Assembly: GCA_934636245.1 (NCBI GenBank)
Contig: CAKUAI010000004.1
Coordinates: 62,001 to 126,000, forward strand
Length of the DNA: 64,000 nucleotides
Origin: an uncultured Coriobacteriales bacterium
GTDB taxonomy: Bacteria > Actinomycetota > Coriobacteriia > Coriobacteriales > UMGS124
Reading direction: 5' to 3'
The number at the start of each line of letters is the position of its first letter. The first letter of the stretch is position 1. The notes beneath the pieces were generated by a model that made no database searches, was not told the DNA's origin, and saw only the letters and a list, made by a program, of their open reading frames with translations. Positions 46,101 to 54,174 of the stretch are shown one piece after another. The translations under genes and the position numbers were made by a program.

Positions 46101-49100
46101 AGGACCAGGTTCGCTACGTCCCGGTCGGCACGACGGGCTACGCCTGCGCGGTCAGCAACTACGCGGCGGGGGCAGGCGGACAGGCGCAGGCCGTCTCGTG
46201 GCAGTGTGCGCCTGCAGACGGCGTGACGTCCGAGGTAAGCGCCGACGGGATGACGACGACCTTCACTATCGGCACGCCCGGTGCCCCGGTGTCCTCGTCC
46301 TACCGCATCACGCGCGCGGCGCAGGGGGCGGACTGCTCCGTCGTCTACGACCTCAACATGGGCGACGTCACCATCGACGGCGTCACGTATCGCGCCGACT
46401 ACAACGCGTTCTCCGTGCCCACGGGCGTCGTGGACGCGGACGGGGACGTCGTCCTGGGCCAGATGGTGCCCGGCGAGGGCCTGATGTCCTACGCCGTCCT
46501 GCAGCTCGACCGCGACGCATATACGTTCCGCCTGGCCGGTGTGGTCGGCCAGGCTGACTTCTCCGCCGACAAGCGGCTCTGCCGTGCGGTGTTTTGCGGG
46601 TGGAACGTGCAGGTGGACGGGCAGTTCGTCGGCGAGGACGGCACGCTGCTCCCCGTCGGCGACACCGAGGGCGCCAAGAAGCTCGTCGCGGCCGCCTCGA
46701 CGCTCGACCTGAGCGCCTACGCGGGCAAGACCGTGCACCTCGTCGCCGCCTGGGACTACGAGCGGACGGGCGAGGGGCACACCGAGTCCTCCTACGTCAA
46801 CTTCTACGTGTCGCTCGCCGCGCTGCCCGAGGGCACGGCCGAGTTCGACCCGTCGTTCGAGGAGGAGAAGTTCACCGACTCCCTGTACCTCGCCGACTGT
46901 GGGGTGCGGGCGAGCGACGTCAGCAAGATGCCCGAGGAGAACAAGGGCGACGTGTGGGAGACCAAGGCCTCGCGCTACGAGCACCGCGCGGTAATCGGGG
47001 ACATCTCGGGCAACACGGTCCCGCTCGCAAAGGCGGGCGACCGCGTGAGGAACGAGCTCACCGCAGGCTTCACGCGCACGGCTGCCGACGGCACGACGTA
47101 CGCCTTCCAGATGGACTTCCCCGGCGACGAGCAGGTCCTTGCGCAGATTCGCTCGCTGGTGGAGTCCGGCGCCCAGACCATCACGCTCAATGGGCGTACC
47201 GTGGGGGTCGCCGACTTGACGAGCGACAACTTCACGATTGAGTGGTACGTCTTCAAGACGAGCAAGACCGACGGCTGGCACGTGGACGGCGTGCTCATTG
47301 CCAAGACGAGCAGCGTCAAGGTGACCAAGACGTTCGCCGGCAGCAGCGCGGCCATCGAGCAGGTGTTGGCAGGCGGCGGCAACTACCAGATTGTCGTCAC
47401 CGCCCGCAAGAAGGACGGCACGGCGCAGGACACGGCAACCCACACTCGCTGCACGCTCGTTCCCAAGGACGCGGACGATCCCGAGACACACCTGTCTGAG
47501 GGCGAGCTGGGCTACTCGAGCGTCAGCCGCTCCGACGACGGGTCCATAACCTACACCTGGGACGTCCCGATCGACCAGTACTACACCTATCAGTTGGAGG
47601 AGCGCAATTACGTGTCCGACGCCGCCAATGCGGTGACGCACGCGCGCTACACCGTTCAGAACTCCGGCGACCCCACAGACAACACGGACGGTTGGGCAAA
47701 CTACGTCGCCGGGGAGGCCGTCTCCGTGACGCCATACGTCACCGGCTACGGCGGCGGCAACTCTGAGCGGCTTGCGGTGAACTTCCTCAACACCTACGTG
47801 CCCGTCGGCACCGTCGCCATCGAGAAGCTCGACATGGCCACGCAAGCCGACCTGCCCGGGGTCTCGTTTACTCTGACCAAGGAGGGCGACCCGGATTTCC
47901 AGGTGGCGCTCATTGACGGCGTGTACTACGCCAAGGGTGCGCGGGACTCGGAGGGCGAGGCAATCGACCCCGACGAAGAGGGGTCGTATGCGAACGCGGC
48001 GACTGCCAACGAGGCCGGCCACATCTACCTCTACGTGCAGCCGGGCGTCTATCGCCTGAGGGAGAACGTGCCGGACGGCTACAGGGACCCGGGCGAGATA
48101 ACGCTGACCCTGACAGACGACGGGAGCGGCTCGTGGAGCGCCGGCCTCGTGGGCTCCGCGTCGGCCGCTGGGGGTGCCATGTACGCGACCGTCGCCACCA
48201 ACGACGAGGGCAAGCAGGCGCTGGCGCAGGTGCGCAACTGCCCGAAGACGGTCACGGTGCGGGTGACGAAGGTGTGGTCGGACGGCGAGAACACCCCGGT
48301 CACGCTCCAGCTCTTCCGCAGGGAGCGGCAGGCGGACGGCACGTATGCGTCCGTGGCCGTGTCGGGGTGCACCTCGACGCTCGACGGCGTCGGGGCCGAC
48401 GGGTGGACGTGCGCTTGGACCGACGTCCCGCTCTGCGCCCAGGGCCAGCCCGCCTCGTACTTCGTGCGCGAGACGGCCGTCGGCGCCACCGCGTACTCCT
48501 CCGAGTATTCGGACGGCTACAAGTACTACACGGTCATCTACGGCAACGCCGTCTTGCGGACGGCTGACGGCGCGCAGACTTCCGACCTCGCCCAGACTGC
48601 CGAGATCGACTTCACGGTCACAAACGCCAGGGACGACGGCGTTTTGGCTTTCGACAAGGTGGACGAGGCGGGCCGCGCGCTGGGCGGCGCGACGTTTGCG
48701 CTTTACGACGAGAAGGACGTGCGCCAGGTCGTGGGCGATGCGTTCGACGCGACGAGGCTGGGTGTGGCGCGGGCCGCTGACGGCTCCTGTGCGCTGACCT
48801 ACGACGGGGGGGCGCTCGACGTTGCGCCCGCCAAGACGGTCACGTCCGACGAGGGCGGCAGGGTCCTGTTCGGCCGCTCCGTCACCAGCGGCACGTATTA
48901 CCTGCTGGAGACCTCGGCGCCTGAGGGCTACGGCGCGGACGGCTCGCTCTACCGGCTTGTGTATTACGACCCGGGATACGCCGCCTACCGACTGGCGGAC
49001 GGAGCGTGGCAGGATGCCACGCTCAACAACCAGATCGTCAACGAGCGCCTATGCGCCGGCGTCACGCTGCGCAAGACCGACGGGCAGGGCAACGCACTTG

Positions 49101-49603
49101 CGGGCGCGACGTTCAGGCTCATGGCGCGCGGCGAGGACGGCGTGTACTCCACGGCCAACATCGCCGCCTCGGTGGGAGTCGCGTCGGGCACCGCGGTGGC
49201 GGGGCAGCTCCAGACCTACCGCGTGTCCGACGTGGGCGAGATCGCGTTCAGGGACCTGCCGGAGGGGCGTTACTGCCTCGAGGAGTCCCAGGCACCCGAC
49301 GGCTACTACCGCCTTCTGTCGCGCGTGTACCTCAAGGTGGAGGACGGCGTGCCCTCACTCGACTTCGACGCCGCCTCCGCAGAGGGGCTGGACGTCTCGG
49401 CGCAGGGGCAGTGCTCTCTGGCCGGGGATGCCGTCGGCGGCTACACCCTCGCAGCCACGAACGTCTCCGGCACCAGGCTGCCCTCCACGGGCGGTCCCGG
49501 CGGCCTTCCGTACGTGCTCACCGGCGGCCTTCTTGCCACCGCAGCAATGGCTATGCTTTGGTTTCGTATGTGCCCTCGCGGGCCGGGAAAAGAAAGGAAG
49601 TAA
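43169..49603 (+). CDS. giant LPSTG pilus tip adhesin with degenerate CHAP-like domain
   Basis: 2144 residues, start ATG 43169 after GGAGGGG. Order of parts: basic cytoplasmic N-terminus and transmembrane segment (about 55-80); six C-x4-HxH-x(3-5)-C repeats (90-201); a CHAP-like domain (about 225-430) whose catalytic Cys and His positions are Ser and Ala; two tandem copies of a 345-375-residue module (about 476-820 and 821-1197); a region ending in VKVTKTF (about 1200-1380); several CnaB domains with YYLLETSAPEGY-type E-boxes; and LPSTGG at 2104-2109 with a hydrophobic, positively charged tail. It is the likely tip or ancillary subunit joined to the major pilin. Ligand unknown. Confidence 0.88.
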   Translation: MHTQKTKHKSQEEREEAPQGHSQDVLRTRAHAAGAVHAFAPSSHLAGLARLHTVRRRVLAALAVLSFVVALAVVWQLKLTGISMTDEAFCGKPEHVHTDACVTHTLTCAQEEHAHSTEADCYATQRALVCGQEEHTHSVEDGCYDVDGNLVCDRLEHTHTDACYADEQVLTCDKPEHAHTDACYETAYTCGLEEHVHTPQCYSNVNADLETSEDWEASLPALTGASADDLVAVAVSQLGMSESVQNFQVADDGTTRRGYSRYGAWYGNPYGAWSAMFVDFCLSYAGNAAAGTLANSGANAMLFQAQQAGLFHSAEEGAQGLAQAMAPSEQQATQADMGEDVGEGGQGAALAGTAAFVPRAGDVLFLDEDGDGQADAAAVIEATDASSSVLHAIQGDSNVQGVEGQADRVERVVYAASDARILGYAKLPRTVDGEPDPADEEAGLGPSDAANDGAGNGADAAEDADDGIAVAALQPSGTKTVNCYAIVNGEHTKLASKQVTCYLQGKVPYINAADLEDVYGALGFTASQLTDASIAFPFANGVDSKRDDYWIDCPTVVDGDTCYVPLTKESATNLCYLPTSGASAATYMGTFDTDASGCEIDGPKFTGTRPSTLLEKAPDGDRFYTVTVPDEGADAAGIHYVCGDAGADALSVTLPSPKAGMMWQLRDADGAVVDPTQDANVSLTTSDDATTYTYTFSNVARAYAFELVSDQQGVTVVYDLNLTGTYNAADAPKVYGIDGYTETLPVQAQASYVLPAPSPRSYSYTLASDPLTHRATFSSWSVLVGGRVVEEGLQPGASIDLSQYAGRTVTLRANWDDAVLGTVRCYAFVDDARVLLGTRQVEWRLASEGQRDRYYVKASDLDAILEAYGITEHATSADGTLYYLMGRPSGSDTNLWADTSARTIDGEVYVPAFLKDTVTAASLATGDVYYLPVSGSSSGAFEDAYGKLKVSPADMLDSKKDMLYSVTVHDYDATVYPKDQVRYVPVGTTGYACAVSNYAAGAGGQAQAVSWQCAPADGVTSEVSADGMTTTFTIGTPGAPVSSSYRITRAAQGADCSVVYDLNMGDVTIDGVTYRADYNAFSVPTGVVDADGDVVLGQMVPGEGLMSYAVLQLDRDAYTFRLAGVVGQADFSADKRLCRAVFCGWNVQVDGQFVGEDGTLLPVGDTEGAKKLVAAASTLDLSAYAGKTVHLVAAWDYERTGEGHTESSYVNFYVSLAALPEGTAEFDPSFEEEKFTDSLYLADCGVRASDVSKMPEENKGDVWETKASRYEHRAVIGDISGNTVPLAKAGDRVRNELTAGFTRTAADGTTYAFQMDFPGDEQVLAQIRSLVESGAQTITLNGRTVGVADLTSDNFTIEWYVFKTSKTDGWHVDGVLIAKTSSVKVTKTFAGSSAAIEQVLAGGGNYQIVVTARKKDGTAQDTATHTRCTLVPKDADDPETHLSEGELGYSSVSRSDDGSITYTWDVPIDQYYTYQLEERNYVSDAANAVTHARYTVQNSGDPTDNTDGWANYVAGEAVSVTPYVTGYGGGNSERLAVNFLNTYVPVGTVAIEKLDMATQADLPGVSFTLTKEGDPDFQVALIDGVYYAKGARDSEGEAIDPDEEGSYANAATANEAGHIYLYVQPGVYRLRENVPDGYRDPGEITLTLTDDGSGSWSAGLVGSASAAGGAMYATVATNDEGKQALAQVRNCPKTVTVRVTKVWSDGENTPVTLQLFRRERQADGTYASVAVSGCTSTLDGVGADGWTCAWTDVPLCAQGQPASYFVRETAVGATAYSSEYSDGYKYYTVIYGNAVLRTADGAQTSDLAQTAEIDFTVTNARDDGVLAFDKVDEAGRALGGATFALYDEKDVRQVVGDAFDATRLGVARAADGSCALTYDGGALDVAPAKTVTSDEGGRVLFGRSVTSGTYYLLETSAPEGYGADGSLYRLVYYDPGYAAYRLADGAWQDATLNNQIVNERLCAGVTLRKTDGQGNALAGATFRLMARGEDGVYSTANIAASVGVASGTAVAGQLQTYRVSDVGEIAFRDLPEGRYCLEESQAPDGYYRLLSRVYLKVEDGVPSLDFDAASAEGLDVSAQGQCSLAGDAVGGYTLAATNVSGTRLPSTGGPGGLPYVLTGGLLATAAMAMLWFRMCPRGPGKERK

Positions 49604-49608
49604 GGTAC

Positions 49609-51111
49609 ATGGGTAACGCAACAAGGGGCAGGGTCAGAGGAGTGCGCGCCCTGCTCGCGGCCCTCGTGGCCGGCGTAGTCGCGCTTGTGCTGTGTGCCGG
49701 CGCGGCTCTGGCCGACGAGACGTCGCAGTACACCATCACCGTCACGAACGCCCACGCGGGCCAGACCTACACCGCCTACAAGGTGTTCGACGTGACGACG
49801 AACGGGGAAGGCGGGTACAGCTATTCGCTGAACAACTCCGACAACAGCAAGGACGATTTCATTGAAGCGGTTAATGGGGCTATCTCCGATCTGTTGGTGA
49901 AGCAGGGCGATTCGGGTTCGTATTTGGTTGATACCGAAAAACTCAACCAGGACTCGGTCAAGAGCCTTGTGGCAATCATTACGGAGAACACCAAGTGCTT
50001 CGGTGGGGGAGTTTCGGTGACGGCCGGTGAGGGTGACACCTCGGTGATTATTAGTGTGTCCGAACTGGGCTATTACTATGTGTCCACTACGACGGGTACG
50101 CTGTGCTCGCTGGATACTGCGACGGGTACTGGCGTAGAGATTCAGGACAAGAACGGCGTTCCCACGCTCACCAAGGGCGTCAAGCTCTTGACGGGTGACG
50201 ATGCCACGAAGGCTGAACCTGATGCCGAGGGTTACACCGACTCGATTTCTGCTACCGTCGGCGATAAGGTGGGCTACAAGGTAGAGATTACCTTGCCCGA
50301 AGGCTCGACGAACATCACGCTGCACGATACGTGCCCTGATGGCGTGACGCTGGATGCCTCGTCTATCGTCGTAAGGGTGAACGGTGTCTCTTTGACCGAA
50401 GTCGACGACTATACCGTCAACCCTTCACCTGAAGACGGCTGTGCGTTCGAGTTGACGCTCAAGGAGTCCGGCATCAACAAGGCCCTCGGCGTGGCTGCGT
50501 CGGGCACGGTTGTTGTGACCTACTCTGGCACGCTGAACACCAATGCGTCTGACAACAACCCCAACACGGCCTATGTCACGTTCGGCACGGCCAACACGTC
50601 CTCCGCCAGTGCCACGGCAACGGTGCACACCTGGTCTTTCAGCGTTAAGAAGGTTGACGGCAACAATACTGACAAGCCGCTGGCAGGCGCCAGGTTTGCC
50701 CTGAGTACCACGAAGGACCGAACGGGCGTTATTAAGTTTAAGGCTGACGACAGCACGGATACGGCTGGGGTCAAGACGTATTGTGTGAGCGCCGACGGTT
50801 CCGAAACCATCACGACGACCGATGATGGCACATTCAAGCTGAGGGGCCTTAAATCCGGTACGTACTACCTGCTCGAGATCGAGGCACCGCAGGGCTATAA
50901 CCCCATGAAAGAGCCGCAGGAGGTTATTGTCGACGAGCATGGCAATATCAGCCATGAGAACAATACGGTTCTTGTTCTTAACTATAGCGGCAAAATCCTG
51001 CCCTCCACGGGCGGCATCGGCACCACGGTGTTCTACGTGGTGGGCGGCATCCTCGTCGTGGGCGCCGTCGTCGCGCTCGTGACGAAGAAGAAGATGTCGG
51101 CTCGCAAGTAA
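49609..51111 (+). CDS. LPSTG major pilin (backbone subunit)
   Basis: 500 residues. A signal peptide is cut probably after ALA (residue 35). The middle contains a fimbrial isopeptide-forming domain (SATVGDKVGYKVEITLPEG) and a C-terminal CnaB domain with the E-box YYLLEIEAPQGY. The sorting signal LPSTGG starts at residue 464, followed by a hydrophobic helix and KKKMSARK. A clear pilin-motif lysine of the YPKN type is not seen, so the polymerising lysine is unassigned. About 49,850-51,000 is much lower in GC than both neighbours. It is placed between tip adhesin and sortase as in other pilus operons. Confidence 0.88.
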   Translation: MGNATRGRVRGVRALLAALVAGVVALVLCAGAALADETSQYTITVTNAHAGQTYTAYKVFDVTTNGEGGYSYSLNNSDNSKDDFIEAVNGAISDLLVKQGDSGSYLVDTEKLNQDSVKSLVAIITENTKCFGGGVSVTAGEGDTSVIISVSELGYYYVSTTTGTLCSLDTATGTGVEIQDKNGVPTLTKGVKLLTGDDATKAEPDAEGYTDSISATVGDKVGYKVEITLPEGSTNITLHDTCPDGVTLDASSIVVRVNGVSLTEVDDYTVNPSPEDGCAFELTLKESGINKALGVAASGTVVVTYSGTLNTNASDNNPNTAYVTFGTANTSSASATATVHTWSFSVKKVDGNNTDKPLAGARFALSTTKDRTGVIKFKADDSTDTAGVKTYCVSADGSETITTTDDGTFKLRGLKSGTYYLLEIEAPQGYNPMKEPQEVIVDEHGNISHENNTVLVLNYSGKILPSTGGIGTTVFYVVGGILVVGAVVALVTKKKMSARK

Positions 51112-51125
51112 GCCTGCGCAACGCC

Positions 51126-51184
51126 GCGCGCGCCGGGGGAGCGGACAAGGGATTGCCTTGCCCATATCCGCCCCCGGCGCGCGC
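51126..51184 (+). terminator. large hairpin between major pilin and sortase
   Basis: Perfect 14-bp GC stem (51126-51139 with 51171-51184) with an inner CAAGG/CCTTG hairpin. There is no T run, so it is more likely a processing or attenuation element than a full terminator. It would favour high pilin and low sortase expression. Confidence 0.5.
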
Positions 51185-51228
51185 TGTCTGCCCGGCATCC
51201 CGAAATCGTGCGAAGAGGGGAGGAACGT

Positions 51229-52071
51229 ATGAAGAAGCACCTGTCCACCATCGTGCTCGTCCTGGTCTTTTTCATAGGTTGCTCCCTCATGCTCTACCCG
51301 CTCGTGAGCGACTGGTGGAACTCCAGGGTGCAGTCGCGCGCCGTGGCGGACTACGACGCCGCCGTGGGCGCCCTGTCCGGCCACGACTACACCGACGCCT
51401 TTGCCCAGGCGGACGACTACAACGTCCGCCTCGCCGCACTGACGTACCCTCTTGCGCAGTACGACCAGGTCGAAGGCTATGACGACGCGCTCGATGTCGC
51501 CGGTACGGGCGTCATGGGCTATATAACCATCGAGAAGCTCAAGGTGGAGCTGCCCATCTACCACGGCACGTCCGACGCCGCGCTTGCCGCGGGCGCGGGC
51601 CACCTGGAGGGGAGCAGCCTGCCCGTGGGCGGGGCCGGCACGCACGCCGTCATCTCGGCGCACCGCGGCCTGCCCACGTCGCGCCTGTTCACTGACCTGG
51701 ATAAGATGGAGGTGGGCGACACCTTCACCCTGACGGTGCTCGACCGCGTGCTCACCTACCAGGTGGACCAGGTCCTCATCGTGGACCCCGACGACGTGGC
51801 CGCGCTTCAGATCGAGCCGGGCGAGGACCTCTGCACGCTGCTTACCTGCACGCCCTACGGCATCAACACGCAGCGTCTTCTCGTGCGTGGCCACCGCGTG
51901 GACACCCCTGCCGCAAAGAACATCTACATCGCCACGGAGGCCTATCGGCTGGACTCGCTCATCCTGGCGCCCGCCGTGGCCGCTCCCATGCTGCTGGTGC
52001 TGCTCGTGTGCCTGCTGGTGCGTTACCGCAGGCGCGACGACGATGCCCCCGACAACCGAAAGGACGCGTGA
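51229..52071 (+). CDS. srtC: class C-type pilus sortase
   Basis: Transpeptidase that links pilin subunits. 280 residues with transmembrane helices at both ends, the class C layout. Catalytic residues are H145 in ISAHRGLP, C207 in LLTCTPYG and R220 in LLVRGH. The region that usually carries a DPF/DPW lid reads YPLAQYDQVEGY, so the canonical lid motif is absent or replaced. GAGGGGAGGAA precedes the ATG. The stop overlaps the minor pilin start by one base. Confidence 0.92.
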   Translation: MKKHLSTIVLVLVFFIGCSLMLYPLVSDWWNSRVQSRAVADYDAAVGALSGHDYTDAFAQADDYNVRLAALTYPLAQYDQVEGYDDALDVAGTGVMGYITIEKLKVELPIYHGTSDAALAAGAGHLEGSSLPVGGAGTHAVISAHRGLPTSRLFTDLDKMEVGDTFTLTVLDRVLTYQVDQVLIVDPDDVAALQIEPGEDLCTLLTCTPYGINTQRLLVRGHRVDTPAAKNIYIATEAYRLDSLILAPAVAAPMLLVLLVCLLVRYRRRDDDAPDNRKDA

Positions 52072-53060
52072 TGAGCGCCTGCCGCCTGCCCCGCACCGCA
52101 TGCCGCCCCGCCCGAGGGCGCGCCTGCGCACTTGTCAGCTCCCACACCGCCGCGCTCGTCTGCGCCGTTGTTTGTGCACTCGCGTGCTTGCTTGCCCCGT
52201 CCACTCCTGCGTTTGCGGGGGAGGCGACGGCGTCGGCACAGGCGGGCGGCGGGTCCGAGGGGCCCGCCTGCTCGCTTACCGTCACCTTGCTCGACCAGGC
52301 CACGTCCCAGCCCGTCGCGGACGGCGAGGTGACGCTCGAGGCGCAGGGGGCCGACGGCTATGCTGCGCTCGCCGTGCAGGAGGTCGCCTCCGACGGCACG
52401 GTCGCGTTCATGAACCTGGAGCCGGGCACATACCGGGTGGTGCAGACGCGGGAGAGCGCGGGATATTACCCGTTCGATTCCTTCGAGGTGACGCTGCCCA
52501 TGGCGGGTGCGGACGGCTCGGGGCCGGTGTACGACGTTTGCGCGTCGCCCAAGGTGGAGTCGCGTCACGACGTGCCCACCGCGCGCACGACGTTCGCCGT
52601 GACCAAGGTGTGGGTCGACCTGCCCGCGGGCGAGGCGCGCGCCGACGGCACGCAGGCGGCCGGCCCGGCATCCGCCCACGACCCCGTGACGGTCGACCTG
52701 CTGAAGGACGGCACCCTCTACGCGAGCGCCCGGCTCGACGCGGACAGCGGGTGGTCGCACGTGTGGGAGGGGCTGGATGCCGACGTCTCCTGGATCGTGG
52801 AGGAGTCCCAGGTGCCGGACGGTTACGCCGCGAGCTACGCCGTGTCGGGCTCGGTCGCCGAGGGCTGGAGCGTCACTGTCACCAACACGGAGCTTGCCCA
52901 ACGGCTCATCCAGACCGGCCAGCTGCGCTGGCCCATCCCCGTGCTCGCCGGCGCCGGCGTCGCGTTGTTCGCGGCCGGCTGGCTCGTGAGCCGCCGTGCG
53001 GGCGGCGCGGGCTCGGCTGCCGAAGGAGCCGCGGGCGTCGAGGCGCGCGATGGGCGCTAA
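52071..53060 (+). CDS. minor/basal CnaB pilin with LIQTG sorting signal
   Basis: 329 residues with a long signal peptide (hydrophobic core about 30-50, AFA cut). Two beta-rich CnaB-like domains follow: one opening SLTVTLLDQATSQPV with the E-box-like YRVVQTRESAGYYPF, the other TTFAVTKVWVD. Both are typical of basal subunits. The C-terminus has LIQTG (279-283) followed by QLRWPIPVLAG and a helix, i.e. a sorting signal with Ile in place of Pro. It sits between two sortase genes. Role as the wall-anchored base is inferred from position and size. Confidence 0.8.
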   Translation: MSACRLPRTACRPARGRACALVSSHTAALVCAVVCALACLLAPSTPAFAGEATASAQAGGGSEGPACSLTVTLLDQATSQPVADGEVTLEAQGADGYAALAVQEVASDGTVAFMNLEPGTYRVVQTRESAGYYPFDSFEVTLPMAGADGSGPVYDVCASPKVESRHDVPTARTTFAVTKVWVDLPAGEARADGTQAAGPASAHDPVTVDLLKDGTLYASARLDADSGWSHVWEGLDADVSWIVEESQVPDGYAASYAVSGSVAEGWSVTVTNTELAQRLIQTGQLRWPIPVLAGAGVALFAAGWLVSRRAGGAGSAAEGAAGVEARDGR

Positions 53061-53685
53061 GGTCGGTTGCTCGGGCCGGCGCCTGCTCGGCCGCGTCCTC
53101 ATGGTGGTGGGCACGCTGCTCGTAGCTGGCGCGCTGGGACTGTTCGCCCTCAACGCCTGGGAGGACCGCCGTGCGGGCGGCACAGCCGCGGCAGTTGCCG
53201 TGCAGCTCGAGGAGGCGCGGGGTGCGGCGGACGACCCTGCCTCCGAGCCTGTGGCGGCGGGCCCCGCCGCGTCCTCATCCGACGCCATGGCGAGCATCAC
53301 CATAGGCGGCTATGCTTACGTGGGGACGCTCGCCATACCCGCCCTGGGCCTCGACCTGCCCGTCATGGCAAGCTGGGACGGCGACTACGACGCGCTCGCG
53401 GTGGCGCCGTGCCGACAGTTCGGCTCGCCGCAGACGCACGACCTGGTGATCGCCGGCCACAACTACGCGAGCCACTTCGGCGGCCTGTCCCGCCTGGCCG
53501 CAGGCGACGAGGTGGGCTTTACCGACGTCGCCGGGCGGGCGTGGCGCTACCGCGTGGCCCTCGTCGAGACGCTGGAGCCCGAGGCGGTGGACGATGTGCG
53601 CGAGAGCCCCTGGGACCTCACGCTCTATACCTGCACCTACGGCGGCACTTCCCGCGTCGTCGTGCGTTGCACGGCCATCAGCTGA
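53050..53685 (+). CDS. second sortase of the pilus locus
   Basis: 211 residues with one N-terminal transmembrane helix and no C-terminal helix, unlike the first sortase. The fold blocks VGTLAIPALGLDLPVM, VIAGHNYASHFGGL (H137), TLYTCTYGG (C195) and VVVRC (R206) show a complete catalytic triad. It is most like the class B/D-type sortases accompanying pilus loci. It overlaps the minor pilin by 11 bases, which suggests that its substrate is the LIQTG signal of that protein. Confidence 0.88.
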   Translation: MGAKVGCSGRRLLGRVLMVVGTLLVAGALGLFALNAWEDRRAGGTAAAVAVQLEEARGAADDPASEPVAAGPAASSSDAMASITIGGYAYVGTLAIPALGLDLPVMASWDGDYDALAVAPCRQFGSPQTHDLVIAGHNYASHFGGLSRLAAGDEVGFTDVAGRAWRYRVALVETLEPEAVDDVRESPWDLTLYTCTYGGTSRVVVRCTAIS

Positions 53686-53892
53686 CGCCGGCGGCCCGGC
53701 CGGCACCGCGCCCGGTGGGGATTTGGCAGAAAATGGGCTAAGTCGGGGCCTGGGCACATCGGCCGTGCGCTGCCCGGTGTGCTACATATGTAGTTCACTG
53801 AGACAAAGCTTGCCATGTGGAGGCGGGCGGCTCTTTTCCAAACCCTCTTCCCCTGTGTTTTTGCAACTTGCGTGTTTGCGGCGCGGTGCTTG

Positions 53893-53901
53893 TGGTATGG
53901 T
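53893..53901 (+). promoter_or_regulatory. extended -10 promoter of the CAT tRNA
   Basis: TGGTATGGT ends 11 bases before the first tRNA base, as expected for a tRNA promoter. No matching -35 is found at 16-18 bases. Confidence 0.45.
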
Positions 53902-53912
53902 TCTTCCTTACT

Positions 53913-53988
53913 GGGCCTATGGCGCAACGGTTAGCGCGGGGGACTCATAATCCCTATGTTGCAGGTTCGAATCCTGCTGGGCCCACCA
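53913..53988 (+). tRNA. tRNA with anticodon CAT (elongator Met or Ile2)
   Basis: Acceptor stem GGGCCTA/TGGGCCC, A discriminator, encoded CCA (53986-53988). Anticodon loop CTCATAA with CAT at 53946-53948. Lack of the GGG/CCC anticodon stem argues against initiator tRNA. C4-G69 and C5-G68 in the acceptor resemble E. coli Ile2, the lysidine-modified isoleucine tRNA, but Met cannot be excluded. Confidence 0.9.
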
Positions 53989-53999
53989 GTGATTCTCGC

Positions 54000-54032
54000 A
54001 AGGCCTGGAGGGCATGCCTTCCAGGCCTTTTT
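54000..54032 (+). terminator. intrinsic terminator after the CAT tRNA
   Basis: AAGGCCTGGA/TCCAGGCCTT stem extended by further G-C pairs, then T5. It separates the pilus/tRNA side from the ABC-F gene. Confidence 0.88.
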
Positions 54033-54106
54033 GCTGTCTGTGGGGCGCGCAACTCCGCTCTTCTTCTAGAGCCTTCCATGTGAGGGTATGAGGGCGCGGG
54101 GCTTGG

Positions 54107-54114
54107 GCTATAGT
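54107..54114 (+). promoter_or_regulatory. possible -10 of the ABC-F gene (GCTATAGT)
   Basis: TATAGT (54109-54114), identical with the flanking GC to the boxes at 1534 and 42149. No -35 found. Confidence 0.35.
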
Positions 54115-54174
54115 TGCTCTAACTGTTTCCACGGCTGCCAGCCCCTCCCGTGACGAAGATTGGAATCTGGCCTC

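Noticed and set aside
43874..48022. Minus-strand open frame of 1382 codons opposite the giant adhesin
   Set aside because: Same GC-bias artefact. The plus-strand product has signal, CnaB and LPSTG features, and the minus product has none.
53782..53793. 12-bp palindrome CTACATATGTAG between the second sortase and the CAT tRNA
   Set aside because: Isolated, not placed at a promoter or start; could be chance. Nothing else supports a function.
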